Translations under genes and position numbers: made by a program
Notes under the pieces: generated by a model
What the model was told of the DNA's origin: nothing
The model's input: the letters and a program-made list of their open reading frames with translations, nothing else
The model's database searches: none
NCBI RefSeq assembly: GCF_014174275.1
Contig: NZ_JABEQK010000010.1
Span: forward strand, 1 to 64,000
Direction of reading: 5' to 3'
Length of the DNA: 64,000 nucleotides
DNA from: Gluconacetobacter takamatsuzukensis
Lineage (GTDB): Bacteria; Pseudomonadota; Alphaproteobacteria; Acetobacterales; Acetobacteraceae
Shown: piece by piece, positions 1 through 8,658 of the stretch
Position numbering within the stretch: position 1 is the stretch's first letter
Layout: each line of letters begins with the position of its first letter

Positions 1-41
1 TTCGCGATGATCTGCTCAGGCGTAAAACGCTGACGTCCCAT
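1..41 (-). CDS. IS3-family transposase OrfA, N-terminal fragment (continues beyond window)
   Basis: The visible residues read MGRQRFTPEQIIA, the start typical of IS3-family OrfA proteins (the usual pattern is a basic start followed by FT-EQII). OrfA is the small DNA-binding helix-turn-helix protein that is fused to the DDE integrase OrfB by frameshifting. The start ATG at 41-39 is preceded by GGAGGATTAC, a strong ribosome binding site. Only 13 codons are visible, so subgroup and integrity cannot be judged. Confidence 0.6.
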   Translation of the reverse strand, partial: MGRQRFTPEQIIA

Positions 42-100
42 GTAATCCTCCAATCCATATGCCCCATAGGGCTCTCTTCAGAATCGGACCAGTTTTCTCA
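1..100 (-). mobile_element. Left end of an IS3-family insertion sequence (partial)
   Basis: The minus strand carries the first 13 codons of a transposase OrfA with a good GGAGG ribosome binding site, and the element runs off the left edge of the window. The terminus is probably near 100, where the minus strand starts TGAGAAAACTGGTCC; IS3-family ends normally begin with TG. The exact boundary is inferred, because the other end lies outside the window. The element seems to have landed in the 5' part of the helicase gene that follows. Confidence 0.6.
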
Positions 101-150
101 AGGCAGACCACGGGGAGGAGCGTTACGACTACCCCCACGATGGTAGACTC

Positions 151-2007
151 GTGATCCTCATTCCCGGCCGCAAGCTGACTATCGTCGACTACTCGGGAGA
201 TAACGATGGGTTTGAGGATTTCGTGGAGGATTTCATTGAGGATTTAGGATCTATATCTGACAAGTATCGATATAAAGATGCCATTGGTCGTCCACGCAAA
301 TGGCGCGATCAGCTGGTTGTAACTCATGAATCTGGGCAAGGTTTAGACGCCTCGGAGTTGATCAATGACAGCGAGTTGGCCGATGCTGGCCGACGGAGGG
401 TCTCTGAACTTCTAGTCTCGCTCCTAACGGGCAGTATCAACGATATTGAGAAGGTTAAGGCCGAAATACCAGACAGCCTTCTTGACAAGGTGAAACGAAA
501 GATTCTCCTTTTTGATGGCGACCAGACTCGGTTTATCTACCAGAAGGTCGACAAAAAGGTCGTGAACATTCAGGGCCTTTCCGGCACTGGGAAGACAGAA
601 CTTCTGCTGCATAAGCTCAAAGAGATATACGTTAATAGTCCTGCTTCGCGTATCGTTTTCACCTGCCATAACAAGATACTTGCAGACAATCTGAGACGCA
701 GGATCCCGGAGTTTTTCAACTTTATGAAGGTGGAACAGCAGATTGCTTGGAACGAGCGACTCTGGTGTATGCATGCTTGGGGATCACAATCTGATCCGAA
801 CTCAGGAACATATCGGTACATCTGCAACTTTTACGGCCTCACGTTCCGTCGCTTCAGTCCGACTTCACCATTTGATGTCGTCTGCAAGGATGCAGTTGCC
901 CAGCTGAAGGCGTTAGACCTGCGGAGTTATGCCTTCGACTATATATTGATCGACGAGAGTCAGGATTTTCCACCATCGTTCATCGAATTGTGTAGAATTT
1001 GTGCGAAGGAGGTCGTCTATGTCGCGGGCGATATATTCCAGAGTATCTTTGATGAGAGTATCATACCAAGTATATCTCCTGATTTTCTCCTGAGTAAATG
1101 CTATCGCACTGATCCCAAGACCTTAATGTTTTCTCATGCATTAGGCATGGGATTGTTTGAACCTCGTAAGCTTAGATGGCTTGATGATGCAGAGTGGAAT
1201 ACGTGCGGATATATCGTCGATAAATCAGCCGATCTTAGCTTTTACCGCCTTAAACGGGAGCCACTCCGTCGCTTCGAGGATATCGAAAGCGCAAATTTAG
1301 ATTGTGTGTCTATATTGGAATCCGACAATCCGTCAGGAAAAGTCATGGAGGTTATCGACCAGATTTCGGCGGCGAACCCGACCCTTGAACCTGATGATAT
1401 CGGCATAATCCTGCTGGACAACACTAAGGAGACGTATGCGCTGGCAGACTGGCTAGAGCAAATTATCCCCCGTCATACTGGCTGGCCGGTGAATAAGGCT
1501 TACGAGTCCAAGAGCAAAGTAAAAGGTCATGTTTTTATTAGTAATAAGAACAATGTCAAGGGGTTGGAGTTTCCTTTTATTATTTGTCTGACCAACAGAA
1601 TTCGGAATTCTTACTCGTACAGAAATTCACTGTACATGACGCTCACGCGTTCGTTTCTAAAGTCATATCTTATTTTATCGAGCGCACAGGATGCCACCGC
1701 TTTACAACAGATTCGCGACGGCTTGAATGTGATAAACCAGTACGGCTACATTGAGGTGCAGCCGCCGACTGAACAGGAAAAAGCCGCTATCAGGACAACG
1801 ATTAAGCATTCGTCGTCTCCGGGTTCATACTTCGACTTCCTCGAGTCGATTTTCGATAAGATATCCGTCCTGCCGCTTTTCAGAGATAAACTGCGATCCA
1901 CGGTGACGATGACTTTGGGTGAAGAGTATGATCCTGAAGTTGTTAAGAACGTAGCTCAATTTAATTACGATGCCATGCTGAAGAGCAACCGTGATGAAGA
2001 AGTTTGA
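151..2007 (+). CDS. UvrD-like superfamily-1 helicase/ATPase, 5' end lost to the adjacent IS
   Basis: A protein of at least 618 residues with the superfamily-1 helicase motifs in order: a Q-like motif DGDQTRFIY near residue 122, Walker A GLSGTGKTE at 142-150, Walker B DESQDF near 268, motif III GDIFQSIF near 296, a GLEFP motif near 475 and a YMTLTRSF motif VI. It should use ATP to translocate on or unwind DNA or RNA. GTG at 151 is only a formal start. The same frame stays open upstream (ERYDYPHDGRL before residue 1) back to a stop at 67-69 inside the IS, so the native N-terminus was probably removed by the insertion. Sequence is clearly less GC-rich than the chromosomal genes downstream. The next gene overlaps its 3' end. 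Such helicases are common in mobile and anti-phage loci, but I cannot assign a named system. Confidence 0.75.
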   Translation: MILIPGRKLTIVDYSGDNDGFEDFVEDFIEDLGSISDKYRYKDAIGRPRKWRDQLVVTHESGQGLDASELINDSELADAGRRRVSELLVSLLTGSINDIEKVKAEIPDSLLDKVKRKILLFDGDQTRFIYQKVDKKVVNIQGLSGTGKTELLLHKLKEIYVNSPASRIVFTCHNKILADNLRRRIPEFFNFMKVEQQIAWNERLWCMHAWGSQSDPNSGTYRYICNFYGLTFRRFSPTSPFDVVCKDAVAQLKALDLRSYAFDYILIDESQDFPPSFIELCRICAKEVVYVAGDIFQSIFDESIIPSISPDFLLSKCYRTDPKTLMFSHALGMGLFEPRKLRWLDDAEWNTCGYIVDKSADLSFYRLKREPLRRFEDIESANLDCVSILESDNPSGKVMEVIDQISAANPTLEPDDIGIILLDNTKETYALADWLEQIIPRHTGWPVNKAYESKSKVKGHVFISNKNNVKGLEFPFIICLTNRIRNSYSYRNSLYMTLTRSFLKSYLILSSAQDATALQQIRDGLNVINQYGYIEVQPPTEQEKAAIRTTIKHSSSPGSYFDFLESIFDKISVLPLFRDKLRSTVTMTLGEEYDPEVVKNVAQFNYDAMLKSNRDEEV

Positions 2008-2626
2008 TTTTCCGCTCGATGCCTTTCAGGCATCGCGCTTAGTGGGAAGCTTTCGTGGCAAGAAAGATGTGATAGCCCTATGGATGAACGCTATCAAATT
2101 GATATCGGTATACGCAGAGCCTACGAAAGCGCAGGTTTCAGGTCACTTAGTGCTGCATGTTGATAAGATGAGCCGCCTCTTCATAGAGACGGGCACGAAA
2201 TCATTTTCCGTGTCTTTTCCTTTCTCAATCTATGAAAAGGACTACGGCTTGGAGTTTGGCACAAGTGCCTGCCCTGAAGTCGATAGTAAGGTTACATCGG
2301 ACATACTTAGCTTGATCAACGGCCAGGATGTATTTTCATCTGGTAGCGTATATGAATTCGCTGACCCGCTTATCGAACTTACAGGTGATCAGGACCTAGT
2401 CTGGCAGCTTTTACGAGATCTAATGCTAGTTGACGATGGCTATATCCGTATCGATCATGATTCGGACAATGAGAACGGGGCTCTACATCCCCTTGATCAC
2501 ATCGATATTTTCTATTCCCAAGCAGCCACGTTCAAAATTGGCTTAGGCGGTCGCGTCGGACTGGATGCTTTCCATGATATTCTAAGCATAAAATCCAACT
2601 GCTATTATCTTGGGCCAGCGAAATAG
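1994..2626 (+). CDS. Hypothetical partner protein of the helicase
   Basis: A 210-residue protein that I do not recognise. It starts at ATG 1994, preceded by GAAGAG, and overlaps the last 14 bases of the helicase gene in another frame, so the two are very likely translated together. An in-frame GTG lies one codon upstream. No signal peptide, membrane segment or Cys/His metal cluster is visible. It is acidic, with a mixed alpha/beta look and an Asp-rich stretch (DDGYIRIDHDSDNENG) near residue 148. Its base composition matches the helicase rather than the chromosome, so the pair was probably acquired together. A subunit or specificity partner of the helicase is the simplest inference; nothing in the sequence shows an enzymatic activity. 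Confidence 0.6.
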   Translation: MKKFDFPLDAFQASRLVGSFRGKKDVIALWMNAIKLISVYAEPTKAQVSGHLVLHVDKMSRLFIETGTKSFSVSFPFSIYEKDYGLEFGTSACPEVDSKVTSDILSLINGQDVFSSGSVYEFADPLIELTGDQDLVWQLLRDLMLVDDGYIRIDHDSDNENGALHPLDHIDIFYSQAATFKIGLGGRVGLDAFHDILSIKSNCYYLGPAK

Positions 2627-3382
2627 GTGAGAGAGGCGATGCTCTATCGGTCGGGCTAATCTTGCGCGTGGTGTGGCACAGCTGGTCATGAGGTGGCGAG
2701 ACAGGCACACAGTTTTTGGATCTGCTCCTTTGCGCCCATCGTTATCCCCTTGAACTTGCGAAGCCATAACCTGCCTCGACGCTGATTTCCTTCGTTCCTC
2801 ACGTCTAACAGCAGGTCGCGGTCACCTTACGTGTTGTAGGACATGCGGCGTTTGATCGGCGGCAATATCGGGCTATGGAGGGCAATCGGCGGACCAGATG
2901 GGATTCGAACACTTACGTTGAATCAATTAACTGGCGCTTGGCTGTTTTATGAGAAAATGTCGGCTTTCAGAACGCCTCATGGGCTATTTGAAAGACCGGA
3001 ATGGGGTCAAACGCCTTCGCGAGGGTCGTCCATGTAAATGTCCGGTTGTACCGATTGCCCTTCACGAAGCCGACAGACCGCAATCCCCCCCATTGCCGCC
3101 GATCTGTTAGCGCACAGGGCGCAGACCGGCGGACACGCCTCGTTGCCAGTATCATGCCCGTGCGCATCGCTGGATGCCCGAACATGCGCCGTGCATTCCG
3201 CCAATCTGCCTTGCCGGCGGCGGAGACCGGGGACGGGGGAAACAGGTGGGGCCTTCCTGCGTTAGGCATGGCCGATAGCAGGGCCTCGTCCGCCCATCGC
3301 ATGCCGCCGGTGCGCCGCACGATTCCTGCCTGTCTCCGGCCTTCGTCGGAGATCGCCTTGCGTCTTCGCAGGAAACGCGCCC
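2627..3382. other. Gene-free stretch between the helicase island and the chromosomal block
   Basis: About 750 bases hold no convincing gene. The left part keeps the low GC of the island; composition rises to chromosomal level after about 3000. The only recognisable element is the tRNA-3'-like piece at 2888-2910. Short open frames here have poor starts and no recognisable content. Confidence 0.5.
2888..2910 (-). other. tRNA 3'-end-like remnant, possible attachment site
   Basis: The minus strand contains GTTCGAATCCCAT followed by CTGGTCCGCC, which resembles a T-loop, T-stem and acceptor 3' strand of a tRNA or tmRNA gene. The remainder of a tRNA does not fold upstream: only three of five T-stem pairs form. 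It therefore looks like a fragment of the kind left by integration of a genomic island into a tRNA 3' end. No integrase or matching direct repeat is visible in the window, so this is tentative. Confidence 0.3.
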
Positions 3383-4918
3383 ATGCCCAAACCTGTTCTC
3401 GTCGTCGGTGCCGGACCTGTCGGCCTTGCCATGGCCGCCGAACTGGCGCGGTATCGCGTGCCCGTGCGGATCATCGATCGGTCGGCGGCGCGCAGCGACA
3501 CGTCTAAGGCGCTCGCTGTCTGGGCGCGGACGCTGGAGCTGCTTGCCGGTGCGGGCTGCGTCGACGCGTTTCTGGCCGCCGGCTTTCGGGCGGAGGCGAT
3601 CGGCATCCATGCGGGCGGCAGGCTGATCGGCCGCGTTCCGTTCGACCGGATCGCCTCGCCGTTCAATGTCCTGCTGGTGATTCCGCAATCGGAGACCGAG
3701 CGGCTGCTGGAGGCGCATCTGGCGTCGCTGGGTGGCACGGTCGAACGAAATGTCGAACTCGTGGCGTTCACCGATACCAGGGACGGTGTTACCTGCGTCG
3801 TGCGGCATGCGTCCGGCGCGCACGAGCACATTCATGCAGGCTGGCTGATCGGTTGCGACGGTGCGCATTCCCTTGTCCGCCGCACGCTGGGGATGCCGTT
3901 CGAGGGCGATACGCTGTCGACCAGTTTCCTGATCGCCGACGTGCAGATCGCGGGCCTCGGCATTCCGCCGGCCGAACTGGCGATCTTCTGGCACCCCGAC
4001 GGCGCGTTGATGATCTTTCCGATCTCGCCCGGGCGGTATCGCATCATCGCCGATATCGGCGCGCGTTCGGGGCATCCGCCCAGTTTCGAGCAGGTGCAGG
4101 CCATTGTCGCGCGGCGCGGGCCGGGCGGCCTGACGGTGTCCGACCCGGTCTGGTTGTCGCATTTTGGGGTCAACGAACGCAAGGTGCGGGATTATCGCGC
4201 GGGACGGGTGTTTCTGGCGGGAGACGCGGCGCACGTCCATAGCCCCGCCGGCGGGCAGGGCATGAATACGGGCATGCAGGATGCCTTCAATCTGGCGTGG
4301 AAACTGGCGCTGGTCGAACAGGGGCAGGCCGGGCCGGCCCTGCTGGACAGCTACAGCGCCGAACGCAGCCCGGTCGCCCGCCATATCCTCGCCGAGTCCA
4401 GCCGCCTGACCCGGATCGTCCTGCTGCGGACACCGCTGGCCCAACGGCTGCGCGGCTTTGTCGCGCACAGGATCCTCGCATTTCCGAAAGTGCGGCGTGC
4501 CATCGTGGACAGGCTGTCCGAGATCACGCTTGCCTATCCCGACAGCCCGCTCAACACAGGTTCTGCCAAGGGCCTGCATGGGCCGGCTCCGGGCCGGAGA
4601 TTCATGCCCGATGGGCCCGTCCAGGTTGCCAATGCGCCCAGATTCGTCCTGTACGCCCGAGAAGATGTCGCGGCACGCGCGATGATCGCCCGCCACCCTT
4701 CCCTGCTGGATTTCCGGCTGCACATGCCGCCGGACGAAAACGGCATCTGGCTGGTGCGGCCCGATGGCTATGTCGCCGCGACGGCCCGCGCCGGGCACTG
4801 GTCGGTCATCGAGGACGCCCTGTCGAAGATCGCGGCCAACGCGGCGCATGCCGTGAACACGCATGGGGCCGCCGATGCCCCCGGCGTGCCTTCACCCCCC
4901 GGCGTCATGCCCGGCTGA
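3383..4918 (+). CDS. FAD-dependent monooxygenase (PheA/TfdB-like aromatic hydroxylase family)
   Basis: A 511-residue flavoprotein monooxygenase of the para-hydroxybenzoate hydroxylase fold. The N-terminus has the dinucleotide-binding motif VVGAGPVGLAMA, the middle has the DGAHS-type motif (CDGAHSLVRR) that contacts FAD and NADPH, and the motif GDAAHVHSPAGGQGMN near residue 280 closes the FAD site. The family adds one oxygen atom to aromatic or polycyclic substrates at the expense of NAD(P)H; the C-terminal thioredoxin-like tail is also present. ATG 3383 is chosen because the Rossmann motif follows at once. It stands alone, convergent with rarA, so the substrate cannot be read from context. 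Confidence 0.85.
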   Translation: MPKPVLVVGAGPVGLAMAAELARYRVPVRIIDRSAARSDTSKALAVWARTLELLAGAGCVDAFLAAGFRAEAIGIHAGGRLIGRVPFDRIASPFNVLLVIPQSETERLLEAHLASLGGTVERNVELVAFTDTRDGVTCVVRHASGAHEHIHAGWLIGCDGAHSLVRRTLGMPFEGDTLSTSFLIADVQIAGLGIPPAELAIFWHPDGALMIFPISPGRYRIIADIGARSGHPPSFEQVQAIVARRGPGGLTVSDPVWLSHFGVNERKVRDYRAGRVFLAGDAAHVHSPAGGQGMNTGMQDAFNLAWKLALVEQGQAGPALLDSYSAERSPVARHILAESSRLTRIVLLRTPLAQRLRGFVAHRILAFPKVRRAIVDRLSEITLAYPDSPLNTGSAKGLHGPAPGRRFMPDGPVQVANAPRFVLYAREDVAARAMIARHPSLLDFRLHMPPDENGIWLVRPDGYVAATARAGHWSVIEDALSKIAANAAHAVNTHGAADAPGVPSPPGVMPG

Positions 4919-4957
4919 GCATCCGTTCGGCCTGGCCGGCGCGGGCTGCCGGCAGGG

Positions 4958-6262
4958 TCATTTCCCGCCCTTGCGCGGCTGGGCCTCGCCGGTCACGCGC
5001 TGCCAGTATTCGTCGGCCCGTTTTTCGAACGTCGCCGCGTCGCGGGCGTCGCTCTGGTACAGCGTGCCTTTCGCGATCGGGGAATAGACCTGCTCCACCC
5101 AGCCGCGCGGGTCGTCGTGGGGAAAGCGATATCCGACATGCCCCAGCGCCTCCGCGCCCTTGTAATGGGCATCGCGCAGATGCAGCGGCACCGCCGCCGG
5201 AGGCTGGTTGGCCACGACATGCAGCGCCGCCGAGATCCCGCGACAGGCCGAGCCCGATTTGGGCGCCCGCGCCACATGCAGCGCCGCATGAGCCAGCACG
5301 ATCTGCGCCTCGGGGTAGCCGATCTTCTCGACCGCCTGCGCCGCCGCCACGGCGGTCTGGAGCGCGGCATTGTCGGCCAGCCCCACATCCTCCGACGCGT
5401 GGATCATGATCCGCCGCGCGATGTAGCGCGGGTCTTCGCCGCCATGGATCAGGCGCGCCAGCCAGTACAGCGTGGCGTCGGGGTCCGACCCGCGCATGGA
5501 TTTCACGAAAGCCGAGACCACGTCGTAATGCGCATCGCCCGAGCGGTCGTGATTGACCGGTGCCGCCGCATAGGCCTCGTCCAGCATCGCATCGGTGATC
5601 GTGACCGGCTTCGCGCCGTGCCCGACCGCCAGGCTTTCCAGCGTCGTCAGCGCCCGGCGCGCATCGCCGCCCGAGCGGCCCGCGATCCGGCGGACCTGCC
5701 CGTCCGTCAGCACGGCCTCCACCCCCTCGCCCCGCAGATGGTCGATGCCGCGCCGGACCACCTGCTCCATCTCCTCGATCGTCAGCGGTTCCAGCTTCAG
5801 GATCGTCGAGCGCGAGACCAGCGCCGGGGTCAGCACATGGTATGGGTTGCCCGTGGTGGCCCCGATGAAATCGGCGGTCCCTTCCTCGCAGATCGCCAGC
5901 AGGTCGTCGGTCTGGGTTGCCGAGAAACGCTGCACCTCGTCGACGAAGATCAGCAGCGGCACCATGCGGGCCTCGTCGGCCAGCTTGCGGATGTCCGCGA
6001 CGCCGCTGCGCGTGGCGTGCAGCGGGCGGAAGCTCTTGCCCAGCATGGTTCCGACCGCCCGCGCGATCGAGGTCTTGCCGACCCCGGGCGGCCCGTAGAG
6101 AATCACGCTGCCCAGCGCCCCGCCCGCGATCCGCCGGCGCAGGATCGATCCGGGCGCGGTGGCCGCCGCCTGGCCGATGACGTCATCCAGTGTTGCCGGA
6201 CGCAGCTGCGCGGCAAGCGGCTTGCGGCCCAGCGCCGCCCCGCTGTCGAAAAGATCGCTCAT
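4958..6262 (-). CDS. rarA: Replication-associated recombination protein A, AAA+ ATPase
   Basis: A 434-residue RarA (MgsA) homologue, a relative of clamp-loader ATPases and eukaryotic WRNIP1 that acts at stalled replication forks. Visible signatures: N-terminal LRPATLDDVIGQ, Walker A GPPGVGKT at 57-64, Walker B FVDEV near 106-110, sensor 1 ATTGNP near 135-140 and the arginine-finger SR near 150. The C-terminal MgsA tetramerisation region (HYDVVSAFVKSMRGSDPDA) is complete. The length is normal for the family. arfB lies 33 bases upstream on the same strand, so the two may be co-transcribed. Confidence 0.95.
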   Translation of the reverse strand: MSDLFDSGAALGRKPLAAQLRPATLDDVIGQAAATAPGSILRRRIAGGALGSVILYGPPGVGKTSIARAVGTMLGKSFRPLHATRSGVADIRKLADEARMVPLLIFVDEVQRFSATQTDDLLAICEEGTADFIGATTGNPYHVLTPALVSRSTILKLEPLTIEEMEQVVRRGIDHLRGEGVEAVLTDGQVRRIAGRSGGDARRALTTLESLAVGHGAKPVTITDAMLDEAYAAAPVNHDRSGDAHYDVVSAFVKSMRGSDPDATLYWLARLIHGGEDPRYIARRIMIHASEDVGLADNAALQTAVAAAQAVEKIGYPEAQIVLAHAALHVARAPKSGSACRGISAALHVVANQPPAAVPLHLRDAHYKGAEALGHVGYRFPHDDPRGWVEQVYSPIAKGTLYQSDARDAATFEKRADEYWQRVTGEAQPRKGGK

Positions 6263-6295
6263 CGCCTACCCGGAACCTGCCTGTTTTCCATTGCG

Positions 6296-6718
6296 CTAAT
6301 CGTCCAGCCGCACGGAGCGCCCGCGCTTGATGCCCGCGCGATGGGCCTTGCCGTCCAGCCGGCGCTGGCGGGCCGCGCGGCCGGGGCGGGTAGCGACGCG
6401 GAAGGCGGGGCGATGCGCCGCCTCGCGGATCAACTCGGCCAGCCGTTCGATGGCGTCCTCGCGGTTGCGCAACTGCGTGCGAAAGCGCCGGGCGGTGATG
6501 ACGATCACCCCGTCCCGCGTGGCGCGGCTGCCCGCGACCTCCAGCAGCCGCGCCCGCACCCGTTCGGGCAGCGACGGCGAGCGCGCGGCGTCGAAGCGCA
6601 GTTGCGCCGCCGTGGCCACCTTGTTGACGTTCTGCCCGCCGGGGCCGGATGCAAGGATGTAGCTGACCTCCAGCTCGGACTCGGCCAGCGACAGTCCGGG
6701 AAGGATCGGGATTGCCAT
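6296..6718 (-). CDS. arfB: Alternative ribosome-rescue factor ArfB (peptidyl-tRNA hydrolase, release-factor fold)
   Basis: A 140-residue protein with the GGQ motif in GPGGQNVNKV near residue 28, which places a water for hydrolysis of peptidyl-tRNA on stalled ribosomes. The basic C-terminal tail (KAHRAGIKRGRSVRLDD) is the part that enters the empty mRNA channel in ArfB/YaeJ proteins. Unlike RF1 and RF2 it has no codon-recognition domain, and the length fits the family. It lies upstream of rarA on the same strand. Confidence 0.93.
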   Translation of the reverse strand: MAIPILPGLSLAESELEVSYILASGPGGQNVNKVATAAQLRFDAARSPSLPERVRARLLEVAGSRATRDGVIVITARRFRTQLRNREDAIERLAELIREAAHRPAFRVATRPGRAARQRRLDGKAHRAGIKRGRSVRLDD

Positions 6719-6788
6719 GGCGGCGGCATAGCATGTTTCGCGCCGCCGCGCGTGCTATTCGCCCGTGCGCGCAGGGGCCTGCCGGCGG

Positions 6789-7373
6789 TTACAGCCAGGG
6801 CATCGGCAGGAAGCCGGGCAGAGCCTCGACTTGCGCGAGCCACGCACGCACGTTCGGATACGGCGCCAGCGGCACATGCCCTTCCGGCGCGTGGGCGACA
6901 TACCCGTAGCAGGCGAGGTCCGCGATCGTCGGGTGGGTCGCGGCCAGGAACATCCGGCCGGCGAGATACGCGTCCATGAAGGCCAGCAGATGTTCGGCGC
7001 GCGCGCATGCGTCGGGGGGCTCGCCCGGGCGTTGCCAGAGCGCCACCATGCGGGCGGCGGCCGGCCCCTGCCTCAGTTCCCCCGCCGCGATCGAAAGCCA
7101 GCGCTGGACGTGCGCCGCACCCACCGGGTCCTCCGGCAGCCAGTTGGTGCCCGCGCCATGGGCCTTGGCCAGGTAGACGAGAATGGCGTTGCTGTCGGCC
7201 AGCACCAGGTCGCCGTCGCGCAGGATCGGGACCTGTCCCAGCGGGTTCAGGCGCAGCAATTCCGGCGTCGGGCCGGACACGATCTCGAACCGGTATGCGA
7301 TGCCGAGCATCGACAGAAGCAGTTGCACGCGATGCACATGGCCCGAAAGCGGCATGCCGTAGAGTGTCATCAT
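6789..7373 (-). CDS. Glutathione S-transferase family protein
   Basis: About 194 residues. The N-terminal thioredoxin-like domain (MTLYGMPLSGHVHRVQLLL) carries the cis-proline region (NPLGQVPIL) and the glutathione-binding ADSNAILVYLA segment; an all-alpha C-terminal domain follows with the N-capping-type PTIADLACYGYVA. It should conjugate or reduce electrophiles with glutathione in the cytoplasm. The start is uncertain: tandem ATGs at 7373 and 7370 fit the family start, and an in-frame ATG at 7409 would add 12 residues; none has a strong ribosome binding site. It is divergent from the LysR gene, which is its likely regulator. Confidence 0.85.
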   Translation of the reverse strand: MMTLYGMPLSGHVHRVQLLLSMLGIAYRFEIVSGPTPELLRLNPLGQVPILRDGDLVLADSNAILVYLAKAHGAGTNWLPEDPVGAAHVQRWLSIAAGELRQGPAAARMVALWQRPGEPPDACARAEHLLAFMDAYLAGRMFLAATHPTIADLACYGYVAHAPEGHVPLAPYPNVRAWLAQVEALPGFLPMPWL

Positions 7374-7475
7374 CAGGGCGGTCTTTCGCTGTCGTTCCGT
7401 CAGGGTCATTGTTTTGCGCGACCATGGCGATACGCTATCCTGGCACGACAGTCTTTCGGATCGTGGAAGAATGAT

Positions 7476-8399
7476 GTGGACCGCCTGGATGAGCTGACCC
7501 TGTTCGTCGCCGTGCTGGATGCCGGAAGCATGGCCGCGGCGGGGCGACGCCTGCATCGCTCCCCACCCAGTGTCAGCCGTGTTCTGGCCGGACTGGAGCA
7601 GCGACTGGGCGCGCGCCTGATCGACCGCACGACGCGACGCCTGGCCCCGACCGAATTCGGCCGCCAGTTCGCCGTGCAGGCGCGGGACCTGATCGCGCGG
7701 TACGAGGCGCTGGCCCGGACCGCCACGCAGGAGGCCGACCAGCCCGCCGGCATGCTGCGGATCACGGCCCCCGCGACATTCGGGCGCCGCCACGTGGCGC
7801 CGGTGCTTGCGGATTTACTGGCACGGTTCGAAAAAATCCGCGCCACCCTGGTCCTGTCGGATCGCAACCTCGACCTGATCGAGGAGGGCCTGGATGTCGC
7901 CATCCGCATCGGCGAACTGACCGATTCAACCCTCATGGCCCGCAAGGTCGGCAGTGTCGGGCGCATCCTGGTCGCCAGCCCCGCCTATCTGCACAGGCGG
8001 GGCATGCCGCGATCGGTGCGGGACCTGGCGGAGCATGACAGCATCCTGATCGAAAGCCGGCCCGTCGCGCGGGAATGGCGCTTTGCCTCGGGCCCGCACG
8101 GAAAGGGGCCGCATCAGGTCATGAGACTGACGCCGCGCGTCCTGGCCAACGATGTCGAAGCCGCAATCGCTATCGCGCGCGACGGATTGGGCATCGTGCG
8201 GGTCCTGTCCTACCAGGTGGCCGACGACCTTGCGGCGGGGCGCCTGGTCAGGCTGCTGCCGGACGCGGAACCCGCCCCCACGCCCGTCCATCTGATCAGC
8301 ACCTGCCTGTCCCACCGCCCTACAAAAACGACTGCCTTTCTCGATTTTGCCGCGGACGCCCTGGCGCACCGGCTCCGGATCATCTCCCGCCCGGCGTAA
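7476..8399 (+). CDS. LysR-family transcriptional regulator
   Basis: A 307-residue LysR-type protein. The N-terminal winged helix-turn-helix (LDELTLFVAVLDAGS, then SPPSVSRVLAGLEQRLGARL) is followed by a periplasmic-binding-protein-like effector domain. The start is GTG 7476, preceded by GGAAGA at suitable spacing; upstream codons do not look like LysR protein. The gene is divergent from the GST gene across about 100 bases, the usual arrangement for a regulator and its target. The effector is unknown. Confidence 0.88.
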   Translation: MDRLDELTLFVAVLDAGSMAAAGRRLHRSPPSVSRVLAGLEQRLGARLIDRTTRRLAPTEFGRQFAVQARDLIARYEALARTATQEADQPAGMLRITAPATFGRRHVAPVLADLLARFEKIRATLVLSDRNLDLIEEGLDVAIRIGELTDSTLMARKVGSVGRILVASPAYLHRRGMPRSVRDLAEHDSILIESRPVAREWRFASGPHGKGPHQVMRLTPRVLANDVEAAIAIARDGLGIVRVLSYQVADDLAAGRLVRLLPDAEPAPTPVHLISTCLSHRPTKTTAFLDFAADALAHRLRIISRPA

Positions 8400-8474
8400 C
8401 CGGCCCGTGCCTTCAGTCCGGTTTCGAGTGAAACATGGTCATCGCGCGGGAGAACGAGAGAATAGCGCGTGGAA

Positions 8475-8490
8475 ATACGATCGTTCGTAT
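8475..8490. promoter_or_regulatory. Perfect dyad, possible operator upstream of the antiporter
   Basis: ATACGA and TCGTAT are separated by TCGT, and the symmetry extends imperfectly outward (GAAAT on one side, ATTTC on the other with one extra base). It lies about 170 bases before the antiporter gene in an AT-richer stretch that probably holds its promoter. No protein can be assigned to it. Confidence 0.3.
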
Positions 8491-8658
8491 CATTTCAGCT
8501 TATGAAACGGCGCGCCTCTTCTCATGAAAATCGCGCGTTACTGCACGAGTTGACGCCGGCTTGCGCATGAAACATCTTTCACCTTCATATACAAAATTTG
8601 CATAAATGACATGCGGTCCGTTAGGGTGTCGGCCAAACGAACCCCGAGGAGACGAGCG

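Noticed and set aside
2843-3037. A 64-residue frame containing GGPDGIRT
   Set aside because: This sequence is the usual false translation of a tRNA 3' end and supports the tRNA-remnant reading rather than a gene.
3152-4864. A 570-residue open frame on the minus strand
   Set aside because: It lies opposite the clear FAD monooxygenase gene and its translation is rich in Arg, Pro and Gly with no domain; it is an antisense frame of GC-rich coding DNA.
5117-6979. A 620-residue open frame on the plus strand
   Set aside because: It runs opposite rarA and arfB and has no protein-like features.
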